Source: UBA2287 sp037442025
Lineage (GTDB): Bacteria > Bacteroidota > Bacteroidia > Bacteroidales > Tenuifilaceae
Direction of reading: 5' to 3'
Assembly (NCBI GenBank): GCA_037442025.1
Contig: JBBIRB010000019.1
Location: forward strand, 1 to 47,766
Length of the DNA: 47,766 nucleotides
Numbering within the stretch: position 1 is the stretch's first letter; the number at the start of each line of letters is the position of its first letter. Positions 1 to 7,434 of the stretch are shown here, piece after piece. The notes beneath the pieces are model-generated. The model ran no database searches and had not been told where the DNA came from. It was given only the letters and a program-made list of their open reading frames with translations. The position numbers and the translations under genes were made by a program.

Positions 1-323
1 GGACTATGCTGGAGAGGTTGGTTTGCTGAGGGATGTTGTGGTTGCGAGGTAGAGGTGTGGTTGCCACACGACAGGAGTCGTGCGGCAGCGGGGGCTACGG
101 CCAAAAAAGGATTTCTTTTTTGTGCCAATAATGCAGCCGCAAATAATTTTTTACACATAAATCCTGCTGTTCAGCGAAGCAGGCTCTTCTGGTCATTAAT
201 TCTCCAACTGTATAAATTTGATTATAGCGCTTTCGATAAGCAATTTTACAGCGCCCGAGTAATAATAAAGGTCAGAACCCATTTAAAATCTGTCCTTAGC
301 AAGCACTGCTAAAAATTACCCAT
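1..323. other. Left-edge region without a convincing gene
   Basis: This stretch stays open in one forward frame up to 312, but its translation is low-complexity in composition and matches no family I recognise. The first 100 bases are G-rich and unlike the neighbouring genes. They contain a palindrome at 63-86 and a second small hairpin at 103-121. I read the region as an intergenic repeat remnant rather than coding sequence. The upstream gene, if any, lies outside the window. Confidence 0.6.
63..121. repeat. REP-like palindrome plus A/T hairpin
   Basis: The arms at 63-72 and 77-86 pair over ten positions around an AGGA loop, with one A/C mismatch that becomes a G-U pair in minus-strand RNA. 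A second hairpin follows, with arms 103-109 and 115-121 (A6G against CT6). No clear T-tract lies after the first stem on either strand, so a repeat or REP element is more likely than a terminator. No second copy is present in this window, so the repeat assignment is inference. Confidence 0.4.
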
Positions 324-1421
324 CTACCTTCGGTTGCATTTGGGTAGGCTGTATGCGTCAATTGGAGTTCCACATTCGAGGCATAGCTGCGGATCGCAGC
401 AGGTCATACAAACCCGCTTAAGCGATACGAAACTTTTGAGTTCCACATGGGTCGACAAAAAATCTGCTTTTACAGGTTCGTTTCGAAGCAAGTCGGTTGT
501 TAGGTACTTTTTATTGTCGTCGGAGAATATAGTAGCTACAACCGAATCCTTTCCCAGTTTCTCCTGTGCTATTACGGCACCTAAAAAATTTGCTCCCGAT
601 GAAATACCAACACCCAATCCAAGTTCGGCCGAAAGTTTTTGCGACATAATTATTGCATCGCCATCGTCTACACTTACTATATCATCTAAATTACTTAATT
701 CGCAAATTGAAGGAATAAATTCATCGGATATACCCTGAATTCTGTGCTTCCCAACTTTATAACCAGTAGAAAGGGTTGGGGAATTCGAAGGCTCGAGGGG
801 ATGGATTTTTACGTTAGGGTTTTTCTCCTTTAAAAACCGACCTACACCCATTACTGTCCCTCCCGTGCCAACACCGGCAACAAATGCATCGGGAGCTAGG
901 TTGCGGAACTGGAGTTGCCACCAAATTTCGGGGCCAGTAGTGCTGTAGTGCGCATCGGGATTGTTTTTATTGCTAAACTGCCTGGGCAGAAAGCCATTGG
1001 CCTCTTCGGCTGCTTTATTTGCCATATCGATACTACCCAGAAATCCGCCTTCCTCCCTGCTAACTAGTCGTATATTAGCCCCCAGCGCTCGAATTATATT
1101 TTTTCGCTCTTCGCTCATCCAGTCGGGCATAAAAATATTCACTTTATGGCCCAACGCTCTACCTATGGCTGCAAATGAAATTCCCGTATTGCCGCTGGTT
1201 GCTTCGTAAATTTCCATGCCTGGCTTTAGCTCATCGTTCTGCAACGATTTCGACAGAATGTGGTAAGCCATTCGGTCTTTAATGCTTCCGGTCATATTCA
1301 AATTCTCGGCTTTTGCAAATATTCTGCGATTTTCGCCCTTGTAGCTATATTGTATTTCGAGCAATGGGGTATTTCCCACCATTCCTTGAAGCGATTTAAT
1401 AAGGTGTAGCTTTTCTTTCAT
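324..1421 (-). CDS. Cysteine synthase-family PLP enzyme with Cys-rich C-terminal tail
   Basis: This is a fold-type II PLP enzyme of the cysteine synthase / cystathionine beta-synthase family, 365 residues. The PLP lysine is K48 in a TGSIKDR context. The substrate loop SGNTG lies at 76-80 and the phosphate-binding GTGGT at 185-189. These indicate beta-replacement on an O-activated serine with sulfide or another thiol, in the cytoplasm. The core is the usual length of about 320 residues. The C-terminal 35 residues add cysteines at 338, 341, 342, 347, 350 and 362, which look able to bind a metal. The gene starts with ATG at 1421 and stands alone, divergent from the thioesterase at 1561. Whether it makes cysteine, cystathionine or another product cannot be read from sequence. 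Confidence 0.85.
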   Translation of the reverse strand: MKEKLHLIKSLQGMVGNTPLLEIQYSYKGENRRIFAKAENLNMTGSIKDRMAYHILSKSLQNDELKPGMEIYEATSGNTGISFAAIGRALGHKVNIFMPDWMSEERKNIIRALGANIRLVSREEGGFLGSIDMANKAAEEANGFLPRQFSNKNNPDAHYSTTGPEIWWQLQFRNLAPDAFVAGVGTGGTVMGVGRFLKEKNPNVKIHPLEPSNSPTLSTGYKVGKHRIQGISDEFIPSICELSNLDDIVSVDDGDAIIMSQKLSAELGLGVGISSGANFLGAVIAQEKLGKDSVVATIFSDDNKKYLTTDLLRNEPVKADFLSTHVELKSFVSLKRVCMTCCDPQLCLECGTPIDAYSLPKCNRR

Positions 1422-1533
1422 TATACAATGGATTTCTATTTTTTAAATGCTTTGCAATAATAGTTGTTATTTGGAAAAGAGCAATACCATTTTTGTAAAT
1501 AGCGCAACTTGTAGCTGCCTACAAAAGTATTTG

Positions 1534-1541
1534 TATCTTTC
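1534..1541 (+). promoter_or_regulatory. Near-consensus -7 box before the thioesterase gene
   Basis: TATCTTTC matches the Bacteroidota -7 consensus TAnnTTTG at seven of eight positions, with CTTG at 1508-1511 as a possible -33 element 22 bases upstream. It lies 19 bases before the ATG at 1561. That supports this start over an in-frame ATG at 1447 that would lie upstream of the promoter. Confidence 0.5.
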
Positions 1542-1560
1542 GCCTTTGTTTCTATGGATT

Positions 1561-1959
1561 ATGAGCAACATTTTTGAACTCGAACTAACCGTACGCGACT
1601 ACGAGTGCGACCTGCAGGGCATAGTGAATAATGCCGTTTACCTCAACTACCTCGAGCATGCCCGGCACACCTTTTTGTTGGAACGCAAAATCGATTTTGC
1701 CAAGCTGCACAATGAGGGAATCGATCTGGTTGTGAGCCGCATTGAAATTGACTATAAACTATCGCTTACCAGTGGCGATAGGTTCGTTATTCGTTCGAGT
1801 ATGAACCGTGAGGGGCACCTGCGGGTAATATTCCATCAGGAAATTGTTCGACTACCCGACCAAAAAACCGTTGTGAAAGCCAGGGTGATTGGTGTAGGTT
1901 TAAAGAATGGCAAACCCATTAAGGTATCCGACATAGCAGGCTTTGAGGCGATAGATTAG
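1561..1959 (+). CDS. Acyl-CoA thioesterase, 4-hydroxybenzoyl-CoA thioesterase (hotdog) family
   Basis: A 132-residue hotdog-fold thioesterase of the YbgC/FadM type, predicted to hydrolyse acyl-CoA thioesters in the cytoplasm. The N-terminal pattern Y-E-C-D-L-Q-G-I-V-N-N-A-V-Y followed by LEHAR carries the active-site aspartate and the E-x-A-R motif of the family. The usual histidine after VY is absent, as in many members. The start at 1561 fits the family length and the promoter-like box at 1534. The gene faces the exported-protein gene that ends at 1976. Substrate is unknown. Confidence 0.85.
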   Translation: MSNIFELELTVRDYECDLQGIVNNAVYLNYLEHARHTFLLERKIDFAKLHNEGIDLVVSRIEIDYKLSLTSGDRFVIRSSMNREGHLRVIFHQEIVRLPDQKTVVKARVIGVGLKNGKPIKVSDIAGFEAID

Positions 1960-1975
1960 GCTTTCCCAGCCCCCA

Positions 1976-2905
1976 CTAGTTTATTTCAATTATTCGCTCC
2001 TCTATTCGGGTAACTCCCGATGCCTTTACCTCCTTGGTTTCAATGGAGTAAAGCGGCCAACCTGAGCCCCCATGCATGCGAACCGAAACCCATGTATTGC
2101 TTTCGAGGTTCTGTATGTCGGTGCGAAGGGGTGGTTCCACTCCCATTGTTTTTGAAACGCTAACGAGATACTGGTAGGTAGCCTCTGTGAGCTGCTCCGA
2201 TTCGATTCCCTGCCACAAACGGAATACAGCGTTATCGTACTCGGGGTCAATTTCGTCGAGGTAAGCCGTAACCTGAGCATCGAAGGGTTCTCCACCAAGC
2301 ATATTATGCACCTGTGTTTGGTACTCGAAGTGTTCGCCCAATTTGTATTTTACTCCGTGAAACAGATAGAACTGCCTTATTTCGTTAATGGCTGCTGCTT
2401 CGAGCGACTCCTTTGAGGAGTAAAGAGCCTTAACTTGGTCTATTAGGTTGTTCAGTTTATCATCGTCACCATAGAACTTCTTGAGCTCCTCCATCGCTTT
2501 ATCGATAAAATTGTGGAGCTCCTGCCAATTTACTACCTCCTGAAACGATCCCAATTCATCGGTTCGAATCAGAACTTTTGTATTCTGCATGGCGGCCAGC
2601 ACCTTGTTGTACACCTCGTTTTCGGGACTAAATTTGTAGTCCCTGTAATTCCACTCAATAGTGTAACTGTTGGCTGTTGAATCGAAAATGGCAATGTCAA
2701 CCTGGTAACTCGAAGTTTCAATAACTGTAGTATCTGTACCCGAAATGCTATATATATTTCTAGAAACCGTGTAGTTTTGGGTCTCCCCATGGTCCCAATA
2801 TCCTATTACCTGTACAGTTGAGTCCTGCCGGTTAATTTGAGCAGAAAGGGAAAGGCAAAAGAAAATTTGTGCCATCACAAATATAAATGCAACGCGATTA
2901 TCCAT
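1976..2905 (-). CDS. Exported protein of unknown function
   Basis: A 309-residue protein with a clear N-terminal signal peptide (hydrophobic residues about 6-20, cleavage expected near LSAQ) and no further membrane segment. I recognise no domain. The rest is rich in charged and aromatic residues and looks like a soluble periplasmic or surface beta/alpha protein. It lies 35 bases downstream of the interrupted lipoprotein gene 2941-3357 on the same strand, so the two were probably one transcription unit. Function not assigned. Confidence 0.7.
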   Translation of the reverse strand: MDNRVAFIFVMAQIFFCLSLSAQINRQDSTVQVIGYWDHGETQNYTVSRNIYSISGTDTTVIETSSYQVDIAIFDSTANSYTIEWNYRDYKFSPENEVYNKVLAAMQNTKVLIRTDELGSFQEVVNWQELHNFIDKAMEELKKFYGDDDKLNNLIDQVKALYSSKESLEAAAINEIRQFYLFHGVKYKLGEHFEYQTQVHNMLGGEPFDAQVTAYLDEIDPEYDNAVFRLWQGIESEQLTEATYQYLVSVSKTMGVEPPLRTDIQNLESNTWVSVRMHGGSGWPLYSIETKEVKASGVTRIEERIIEIN

Positions 2906-2940
2906 TATTTGCTGTTTAATATTAAAATTTATGGTTGGGC

Positions 2941-3357
2941 CTATCTCGGAGTAACATTGAAAATAGTTGGTAATATGTAAGTATTGTCGGCATCAGCAAC
3001 AAACTTAACCTCCAGCACCGAGTCGGTAATGTTCAGCACTTTCCAGTCGGTTGGTTGCGCCTAAACATCGTTTACTCCCGAGGGCTTAAAAACAATGCAA
3101 TTCCCCTGAATGTCCCAACGGGCAATGAGCGTGTCGCTAAAAGTTTCAATTTGCTGGTTTATAGGATTGTAACTAGAAATCGTCCTCGCCTTCAGGAAGT
3201 TCTTGTCGGGGGTAAATGTATACGATTCGAACCACTCGCTCTGGCGAACCCAATGCTTGTTCACAAGCTTATCGAAAATCAGTTGCTCCTGCTCATCAAC
3301 CTTATCGCAGGCAACAAACAAAACCACTATGGTAAAAAGGGAGAATAACTTTTTCAT
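2941..3357 (-). pseudogene. Small lipoprotein gene interrupted by an in-frame TAG
   Basis: The reading frame starts at 3357 with a lipoprotein signal (LFVAC, Cys at residue 17) and runs 98 residues to a TAG at 3061-3063. Without that stop the same frame continues for another 39 codons (AQPTDWKVLNITDS and onward) to a TAG at 2941-2943. The continuation has normal composition and looks like the end of a lipocalin-like fold. The intact protein would be about 138 residues. Either a nonsense mutation or a single-base error in the assembly explains this. TAG ends other genes here, so recoding is unlikely. The function of the lipoprotein is unknown. Confidence 0.7.
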
Positions 3358-3685
3358 AATGTTAAAAGACTTTAGAGTAAAGAGAAATTTAATAATTGTT
3401 TTTTTATAGTTAAGATTTAAAAACTTATAGCGAAGGTAACATCTTCAATTCAACTATCCAAATAGCGGAAAATGTCTCCATTTTTAAACACATATAATTA
3501 TTATTCGATTTTTTAGCAATTATTTTCCCGCCTACATATTTCTGTATTACTGTTTTTTATCCGTTTTTATCCGTTTACAAACGAATATTAATCGAAAGCA
3601 CTTATTTAAAAACCGAATAACGTTTTGGGGTCGTTTTTACTTTGCATCATCGAATTCAATGTTCAACCACATAAAAACTAAAACT
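3358..3685. other. AT-rich divergent promoter region between lipoprotein and ssb
   Basis: This 328-base gap separates divergent genes. It is very AT-rich and holds two tandem copies of TTTTTATCCG (3554-3563, 3564-3573), which run into a small palindrome (CGTTT AC AAACG, 3572-3583). I find no convincing full -33/-7 pair and no RNA gene. It probably carries the promoters of both flanking genes, and the repeat may be a regulator site. Confidence 0.45.
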
Positions 3686-4024
3686 ATGGAAACAACTGTT
3701 AACAAAGTAGAACTTCAGGGTTACCTGGGTCGCGATGCAGAAGTAAAACAATTCGAAACCGGACGTGCGCTTGTTACATTCAGCATGGCCACTAACGAAA
3801 GCTACAAGAATAACAAGGGCGAATGGGTTAACAACACTTCGTGGCATAACATTACGCTGTGGCTCAATGGGAAAAAATCGGAAACCGACTTTTTGAAAAA
3901 GGGTGCACTAGTGCGTGTCGATGGCAAACTGAGTACCCGTAAGTACACCGATAAGGCTGGTACCGACCGATTCATTACCGAAGTATTGGCTCAAAAGGTG
4001 GAACCAATTAAAACCGATGCCTAG
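3686..4024 (+). CDS. ssb: Single-stranded DNA-binding protein (short form)
   Basis: A single OB-fold SSB, 112 residues, that coats single-stranded DNA in replication, recombination and repair. Family motifs visible are the N-terminal VNKVELQGYLGRDAEV, the core SMATNESYKN and the W-x-N-I-T-L-W strand followed by KKGALVRVDGKL. I chose the ATG at 3686 because it starts directly before the conserved strand. An in-frame ATG at 3659 would add nine unrelated residues. The protein ends EPIKTDA and lacks the linker and acidic DDDIPF-like tip that recruits partners in standard SSBs. It may be an accessory SSB, with the main one elsewhere. A terminator follows at 4040. Confidence 0.92.
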   Translation: METTVNKVELQGYLGRDAEVKQFETGRALVTFSMATNESYKNNKGEWVNNTSWHNITLWLNGKKSETDFLKKGALVRVDGKLSTRKYTDKAGTDRFITEVLAQKVEPIKTDA

Positions 4025-4039
4025 CCTTTAAAACGACTG

Positions 4040-4082
4040 AAATGCGAGGGGGTGCTCATAGTGGGCACCCTCTCGCATTTTT
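4040..4082 (+). terminator. Rho-independent terminator after ssb
   Basis: Arms 4040-4055 and 4065-4080 form a 16-base-pair stem with one G-T wobble and a nine-base loop. The stem runs into a T-tract at 4078-4082. It lies 15 bases after the ssb stop codon. Confidence 0.85.
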
Positions 4083-4102
4083 AAAAATCTCGCAACTTTG
4101 TT

Positions 4103-4588
4103 CTACTCCATTTCGCCAATTACCACCACGTAGTTTTTGCCATACTTCTTGGCGCACTTGGGGCAGGTGGTGTACCACATGTACCATTTCCTAATCTTCA
4201 TTCCTCTTTCTGCAGCTTCCTTTTCAAAATCCTTACACCACTTGCCGGTATTGCTGAAGGGGCCCTCGTATACACGACTGAAGAATTTCCCCGACAATTC
4301 TACGTTTTGTGCATTGGGCACATCCTTGTCAACAGCCAGGTAAACATTCATGTTCCAACTCGATGTATGGTCGGAAAGGCACAGATAGTCGGGCATTGTG
4401 GCTCCAGCTTCTCGAACCTTTTTGTCGAGTCGCTGCATAACCTTGCCAAACCCAAAGGGCATGTACATTATAGTAAAAACCTTATCCTTTATGAAAGGTT
4501 TATTGTACCACTCCATGGATTTATTTTCCCATTGGGCTGGGTCGAAGGGTGGACAGCAAATGGGTTCGTTTGCATTGGGGTTGCTCAT
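4103..4588 (-). CDS. Conserved uncharacterised protein with a CPKC motif
   Basis: A 161-residue soluble protein without signal peptide or membrane segment. It begins with a CCPPFDPAQW element, has a central SDHTSSWNMNVY stretch, and ends with YTTCPKCAKKYGKNYVVV. The CPKC pair plus the N-terminal cysteines could bind a metal, but this is inference. I recall similar proteins in anaerobes sometimes labelled hydrolase, without experimental basis that I know of. The fold may be like GyrI effector-binding domains. The gene is monocistronic, with a -7 box at 4612-4619. Function not assigned. Confidence 0.75.
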   Translation of the reverse strand: MSNPNANEPICCPPFDPAQWENKSMEWYNKPFIKDKVFTIMYMPFGFGKVMQRLDKKVREAGATMPDYLCLSDHTSSWNMNVYLAVDKDVPNAQNVELSGKFFSRVYEGPFSNTGKWCKDFEKEAAERGMKIRKWYMWYTTCPKCAKKYGKNYVVVIGEME

Positions 4589-4611
4589 GGCTTAAAATTA
4601 TTAGTTAAAAA

Positions 4612-4619
4612 CAAATTTA
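4612..4619 (-). promoter_or_regulatory. -7 promoter box for the CPKC protein gene
   Basis: The minus strand reads TAAATTTG, a full match to TAnnTTTG, 23 bases before the ATG at 4588. A TTTG on the minus strand at 4635-4638 is closer (15 bases) than the usual 19-21 spacing, so the -33 element is uncertain. Confidence 0.5.
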
Positions 4620-4721
4620 CAGTATTAGCCAAGGCAAAGCATAAAATTACGGCAAAATATTATTAGCCCACTTATTACTTATACTTTATAATTTAACAAA
4701 TGAGTCGTTAAAAAAAGATAA

Positions 4722-5873
4722 CTAAATAGAGGATAACGACCTCCAACTTAAAATATTATACGAAGTTCTGTGCTGGTTTTCAGATCCTCCATAAACTAAA
4801 GTTTTGTTTTGGGTATTAAATATTTCATCGAACCGGTCTAGCCCCTTAAAAAATGAAGCATTTATTGTTTGTGCAGATTTAATTTCGATGGGTACTATTC
4901 TGTCGCCTTTATCAATTACGCAGTCAATCTCATTGGCATTGCTGTCGCGCCAAAAATATAGATTCTGTTTTTCTTTTCTATTAAGTGCGTTTTTTAGCAA
5001 TTCAGCAATAACGAAATTTTCAAATAGCGCTCCCTTTGCATAATGAGTATTAAGTTGACTTACGCTTTGAATTCCCAGTAATTCGCAAGCTAATCCAGTA
5101 TCGTAAAAGAAGAGTTTTGGACTTTTAATGATTCTTTTTTTAATGTTGCTCACATAGGGTTGCATGCGGAAAACAACAAAGCTTGCTTCTAAAACAGAAA
5201 TCCAATTTTTAATAGTATTATTTGAAACGCCTATTGAATTCCCCATTGAAGTGAAATTAATGAGTTGACCCACCGAACTTGCACACAGCTGCATAAACTG
5301 CCTGAACTGAAGTAAATTTCCTATATTCAGAGTATTCCTAACATCCCTCTCAATGTAGGTGCTTATATAGTTTGAATACCATTCGTGAGGCTCAATTTTG
5401 CGGTCGTATATGGCCGGGTAAAAGCCCCTGAAAATATGGTTCTGGTAGTGTTCTTCTCTGTAATCAGATGCCTCTAATTCTTCATAACTAAAGGGTAATA
5501 GAGTAAAAATTGCAACCCTTCCTGCCAAACTCTGAGAAATCCTTTCTAAAAGCAAAAAGTTTTGAGAGCCTGTTAATATATAATTACCCATTTGGCCTGA
5601 ATTATCGGCAAAGGCTTGTATGTAAGAAAATAGATCGGGGGCATATTGAGCCTCGTCAATTATTAAATTGCCACTATACTGCATAAGGAAACCTCTTGGG
5701 TCTTCCAGTGCAAACTGCCTTTTGTCTATTTCTTCGAGATTAACATACTTGTAATCAGGAAAAACGTTTTTTGCAAGGGTAGTTTTTCCAGATTGGCGAG
5801 GTCCAGTTATGGCTATTACAGGAAATTTAATGCTGTAATCTTTTACTAACGCTGAAAGTTTTCTTGGTATCAT
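4722..5873 (-). CDS. AAA ATPase with C-terminal DUF4143 domain
   Basis: A 383-residue P-loop ATPase of the AAA_14 / DUF4143 group. Near the N-terminus it has Walker A GPRQSGKTT, then Walker B LIIDEAQ, and sensor 1 ILTGSQN. The second half shows the DUF4143 marks YIERDVR, a winged-helix-like stretch, and the nuclease-like element YFWRDSNANEIDCVI with a later IEIKSA, resembling a PD-(D/E)XK core. The biological role of the family is not settled; such genes are scattered and often horizontally acquired. The ATG at 5873 (MIPRKL) starts just before the ATPase fold. An upstream in-frame start would add 28 unrelated residues. A 10-base inverted repeat flanks the start region (5879-5921). Confidence 0.88.
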   Translation of the reverse strand: MIPRKLSALVKDYSIKFPVIAITGPRQSGKTTLAKNVFPDYKYVNLEEIDKRQFALEDPRGFLMQYSGNLIIDEAQYAPDLFSYIQAFADNSGQMGNYILTGSQNFLLLERISQSLAGRVAIFTLLPFSYEELEASDYREEHYQNHIFRGFYPAIYDRKIEPHEWYSNYISTYIERDVRNTLNIGNLLQFRQFMQLCASSVGQLINFTSMGNSIGVSNNTIKNWISVLEASFVVFRMQPYVSNIKKRIIKSPKLFFYDTGLACELLGIQSVSQLNTHYAKGALFENFVIAELLKNALNRKEKQNLYFWRDSNANEIDCVIDKGDRIVPIEIKSAQTINASFFKGLDRFDEIFNTQNKTLVYGGSENQHRTSYNILSWRSLSSI

Positions 5874-5878
5874 ACAAT

Positions 5879-5921
5879 TATTTATGCATATCTGAAATTG
5901 TATTTCATTTTTGCATAAATA
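5879..5921. promoter_or_regulatory. Inverted repeat upstream of the DUF4143 ATPase gene
   Basis: TATTTATGCA at 5879-5888 is repeated as its exact reverse complement at 5912-5921, centred about 25 bases upstream of the start codon at 5873. The position suits an operator or a 5' leader hairpin. The AT-rich composition lowers its significance. Confidence 0.35.
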
Positions 5922-5984
5922 TACAATGAAAAAAGCAAGATTGCAATTTTTCCTCAAAAAAAGATTACCTCAGTTGGCTTAGTA

Positions 5985-6581
5985 TTATTGTAAAAGGTCT
6001 AAACTCCATTCACGAATCTTCTTCCAATCCCTAAAGTCGCCCTCAGGAGCCTTTACAATGCGTTTGGCTATAAACCGATCGATTCGCTTCAGCTTAGTGT
6101 AGTCCATTTTACCAGCAAAGTAGCCTTCGGCAAAGGGGGTAACCATTCCCCTAAGGGGCTCAAGGTACTTTTTAACCGCTTCGCGGTTCTCGGGGGTATC
6201 GTCCTTTAGGGTGAGGCAGGTGATGAAGTAGGCCGTTGGTATCTTTTCCAATTCGACTCTTCGCTTTTCAACGAAGCGCGTCACCTCTGGGGTAACATTT
6301 CCCATGCGTATTGCGCTCCCAATAACCACAGCGTTGAAGTTAGTAAGCGAATCAACCTCGCTAATATGCATTAGGGTTACCCAATAGCCCTGCTTTGCAA
6401 TGGTATGGGCAATGGAGTCGGCCACCTCAATGGTGCTTTCGGCACGAGTTGCAAAGGCAACCAGAACCTTGCCCTTGTTGCTGCTACTATTACCATACTG
6501 CTTGTACGCAAAGGGCTTGGAATGCGAATGGCACGAATTGAAAACCAGCAGCGCTGCCAGACAGATAATTTTTAATTTCAT
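5985..6581 (-). CDS. Flavodoxin-domain lipoprotein (HemG-like)
   Basis: A 198-residue protein with a lipoprotein-type leader (hydrophobic core, then FNSC) followed by a flavodoxin domain of the HemG/flavodoxin_5 type. The phosphate loop is VAFATRAESTIEVA, with E where glycine is common, and the second strand is NAVVIGSAIRMG. The family binds FMN. The cytoplasmic relatives act in electron transfer or as protoporphyrinogen oxidase (HemG). A membrane-anchored exported flavodoxin is unusual because FMN loading normally occurs in the cytosol. The start ATG at 6581 gives the signal peptide directly. It is the last gene of a tight operon, 11 bases after the DUF6544 gene. Its electron partner is unknown. 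Confidence 0.8.
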   Translation of the reverse strand: MKLKIICLAALLVFNSCHSHSKPFAYKQYGNSSSNKGKVLVAFATRAESTIEVADSIAHTIAKQGYWVTLMHISEVDSLTNFNAVVIGSAIRMGNVTPEVTRFVEKRRVELEKIPTAYFITCLTLKDDTPENREAVKKYLEPLRGMVTPFAEGYFAGKMDYTKLKRIDRFIAKRIVKAPEGDFRDWKKIREWSLDLLQ

Positions 6582-6592
6582 CGTAATTTGAA

Positions 6593-7429
6593 TTATTTGC
6601 TGCTCTGATTGAATTGCAATGCCACAACCTTGCCCCTGAAGTACTCGTAGTCGCCCTCGGGGAGTTTCCAAGTGGCACGAACGTAAGCCGGAATGGCTAA
6701 ATTTTGGTATTGAGTGTAGCTATCGACTTCGGCCATCCATGGTACCTTTTTGGCTTTGCCATCGGTTCCCACAAAGTTGCGGTCGTACGAAATAAAGTGG
6801 GTCATTTCGCCATTGGCGTTAAAATGGAATACCCCACCTACCGAAATACCATTATGGGTAATGGTTGCCCTTGCCCTTAGCGAATCGATAGGCTCCCACG
6901 AAATGTATGGTTGAAGAGCGTACCCTGGAACGAAAAGTGTTTCAGAAAGGATGGTAACCAGCGACGATTCGTCCATTTCTCTTCCCCATGCGTTTTGAAG
7001 GTTGAAAAGCCCTAGAATAGGAATGTGCATGTTTCCTTTTCCAGCCTGATACTTATCGCGCCCCACAAACATATTAATTCCCATTTTTGGAGCGTACAGG
7101 TAGGCAAACCGTGCCGGTTCCTTAACCGAGTTGAACTGAAGGCACTTAATGGGCATCCAATCCCTTTCGGGCTTCATTTTAAACTCTACATTTTCCCATT
7201 CAACCGAGCAATTATAGGTAAGTTCGCGCCCAACATATCCGCATTTGCGGAAGTACTTCTGAACGGGTTCTGGCATAGAAACGATGTCGGTTTCATTAAT
7301 AATTTTTGGTACTTCAAGGGAATTGACCCCTTTTTCGGTGTCAACCTCCCGCTTGTAGGTGGTTAAAAGCGAGGTGCACGAGCAATTCAGTGCCATAATT
7401 GCAGTGGTTGATAACAGTGTAAATTTCAT
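6593..7429 (-). CDS. DUF6544-family lipoprotein-like protein
   Basis: A 278-residue protein with a short N-terminal hydrophobic leader and cysteines at 16 and 18, consistent with a lipoprotein. The mature part has the marks I associate with DUF6544 (formerly DUF6920): MPEPVQKYF near residue 53, a long beta-rich middle, a WMAEVDSYTQY stretch, and a C-terminal PEGDYEYFRG. Members are conserved but of unknown function, and may bind a lipid or other hydrophobic ligand. It sits between two flavodoxin genes (five bases after 7435-7908, eleven before 5985-6581), implying a shared redox-linked role, which is inference. Confidence 0.75.
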   Translation of the reverse strand: MKFTLLSTTAIMALNCSCTSLLTTYKREVDTEKGVNSLEVPKIINETDIVSMPEPVQKYFRKCGYVGRELTYNCSVEWENVEFKMKPERDWMPIKCLQFNSVKEPARFAYLYAPKMGINMFVGRDKYQAGKGNMHIPILGLFNLQNAWGREMDESSLVTILSETLFVPGYALQPYISWEPIDSLRARATITHNGISVGGVFHFNANGEMTHFISYDRNFVGTDGKAKKVPWMAEVDSYTQYQNLAIPAYVRATWKLPEGDYEYFRGKVVALQFNQSSK

Positions 7430-7434
7430 GGTTA

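Noticed and set aside
55..312. Open frame of 85 codons at the left edge
   Set aside because: It is built from repeat-like and AT-rich intergenic sequence, has no recognisable protein features and includes two hairpins.
324..1421. Naming the enzyme cysK or cysM
   Set aside because: The Cys-rich tail and general family motifs do not decide between cysteine synthase subtypes and cystathionine beta-synthase.
3061..3063. TAG read as a sense codon (stop recoding)
   Set aside because: TAG ends other intact genes in this window (for example at 1957-1959 and 36601-36603), so mutation or assembly error is more likely.
3554..3573. Tandem TTTTTATCCG copies as a CRISPR or iteron array
   Set aside because: There are only two copies with no spacers or further repeats; it is at most a regulator site.
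4722..5873. DUF4143 ATPase as part of a defence or toxin-antitoxin island
   Set aside because: Its neighbours are unrelated metabolic or envelope genes, and no second system component is present.
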